This document shows positions 14,299 through 14,920 of a stretch of DNA of 14,920 nt, one piece after another. The DNA is from Comamonas sp. lk (GTDB taxonomy: Bacteria > Pseudomonadota > Gammaproteobacteria > Burkholderiales > Burkholderiaceae_C), in contig CAMCJY010000016.1 of assembly GCA_945875225.1 (NCBI GenBank), positions 1-14,920 on the forward strand, read 5' to 3'. Every line of letters starts with the position of its first letter. The first letter of the stretch is position 1. The notes beneath the pieces were generated by a model. That model did not search any database, was not told where the DNA came from, and saw only the letters and a list, made by a program, of their open reading frames with translations. Position numbers and translations under genes: made by a program.

Positions 14299-14920
14299 AC
14301 AATACCTTGCCCGGAGCTCCCTATTTCCACTATGGCGACAAAGGCCTGATGGTGGAGGACCTCGCCCTTGACGCCCTCGCCCAAGAACACGGAACGCCTT
14401 TGTATGTCTATTCCAAAGCGTCTATGGTGGGAGCGCTGACCGCCTACCAGGCCGGGTTTGCCGGACGCAAAGCGCAGATTTGCTATGCCATGAAGGCCAA
14501 TTCCTCGCTGGGGGTATTGCAAGTTTTTGCGCGCGCCGGTTGCGGTTTTGATATTGTGTCTGGGGGCGAGTTGGCGCGGGTGCGTGCAGCCGGTGGCGTT
14601 CCGGCCAAAGTCATTTTTTCGGGCGTCGGCAAAACCCGCTCTGAAATGCGCGAGGCGCTGGCCGCGGGCATTGGCTGCTTCAATGTCGAAAGCGAAGCGG
14701 AGATCGAGGTCCTGAACGGCGTCGCAGTATCGATGGGCATGCGCGCGCCCATCAGCATACGGGTCAACCCCAATGTAGACCCCAAAACCCATCCTTATAT
14801 TTCCACCGGTCTCAAAGGCAGTAAATTCGGAATCGCCCACGATCGCACTCTGGCGACCTACCGGCACGCTGCCACGCTGCCGGGCTTGCGCATCGTGGGG
14901 ATTGACTGCCATATCGGCTC
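14295..14920 (+). CDS. lysA: Diaminopimelate decarboxylase (3' end cut by window)
   Basis: The first 208 codons of a PLP-dependent decarboxylase that converts meso-diaminopimelate to L-lysine, the last step of lysine synthesis. The N-terminus MNNTLPGAPYFHYGDKGL is typical. The PLP-binding lysine is Lys67 in CYAMKANSS. The alanine-racemase-like barrel continues with GFDIVSGGELARV (84-96), FSGVGKTR (108-115), IRVNPNVDPKTHPYISTG and SKFGI. The last visible residues are CHIGS, the cofactor-phosphate region of the fold. The remaining half, including the substrate-binding and dimer residues, lies beyond the right edge. The ATG overlaps the lptM stop by 4 bp. Confidence 0.96.
   Translation, partial: MNNTLPGAPYFHYGDKGLMVEDLALDALAQEHGTPLYVYSKASMVGALTAYQAGFAGRKAQICYAMKANSSLGVLQVFARAGCGFDIVSGGELARVRAAGGVPAKVIFSGVGKTRSEMREALAAGIGCFNVESEAEIEVLNGVAVSMGMRAPISIRVNPNVDPKTHPYISTGLKGSKFGIAHDRTLATYRHAATLPGLRIVGIDCHIG

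Noticed and set aside
14100..14912. 270-codon open frame antisense to lptM-lysA
   Set aside because: It is a shadow of the lysA coding frame. The plus strand encodes clear LptM and LysA signatures, and the antisense product has no recognisable domain or start signal.

Overview
This is an ordinary-looking Burkholderiales (betaproteobacterial) chromosomal segment, most like the Comamonadaceae. The evidence is the gene order pilM-N-O-P-Q / aroK-aroB-dgt-DUF1415 and the divergent mrcA, followed by cyaY / lptM-lysA, together with moderately GC-rich coding DNA and betaproteobacterial-type protein sequences. No plasmid, prophage, CRISPR array, rRNA or tRNA was seen. The only mobile-type gene is a RayT-like transposase at the left end.

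Layout. Positions 1-898 hold a complete REP-associated tyrosine transposase on the minus strand, with imperfect inverted GGGAC-type motifs on both sides. Positions 899-1366 encode a SlyB-like glycine-zipper lipoprotein (minus). A perfect 9-bp palindrome sits upstream of it. From 1481 to 5812, five minus-strand genes form one tight unit: aroK, aroB, dgt, a DUF1415 protein and a Methyltransf_32-type methyltransferase. Consecutive genes are 6 bp apart or overlap by 1-4 bp. Positions 5813-6044 are intergenic and contain a pair of 13-bp direct repeats and a hairpin terminator for the next operon. From 6045 to 11126 lies the type IV pilus operon pilMNOPQ (minus), again almost without gaps. Positions 11127-11367 are the divergent control region between pilM and mrcA. 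mrcA (PBP1A) runs on the plus strand to 13770 and abuts the convergent cyaY with no spacer. cyaY diverges from lptM-lysA across only 12 bp. lysA is cut by the right edge.

How the genes work together. PilM, PilN, PilO and PilP form the inner-membrane alignment complex that joins the pilus motor to the outer-membrane secretin PilQ. AroK and AroB are two steps of the shikimate pathway, and Dgt removes dNTPs. PBP1A polymerises and crosslinks peptidoglycan, and LysA makes the lysine (from meso-diaminopimelate) needed for protein. LptM is an outer-membrane assembly lipoprotein, and CyaY is a frataxin-type iron-sulfur cluster protein.

I found no undescribed multi-gene system. The points worth a second look are mostly regulatory: a hairpin directly in front of lysA, a possibly leaderless lptM start, the palindrome upstream of the SlyB-like gene, the repeat pair upstream of aroK, the motifs flanking the RayT gene, and two poorly characterised proteins translationally coupled to aroB-dgt.
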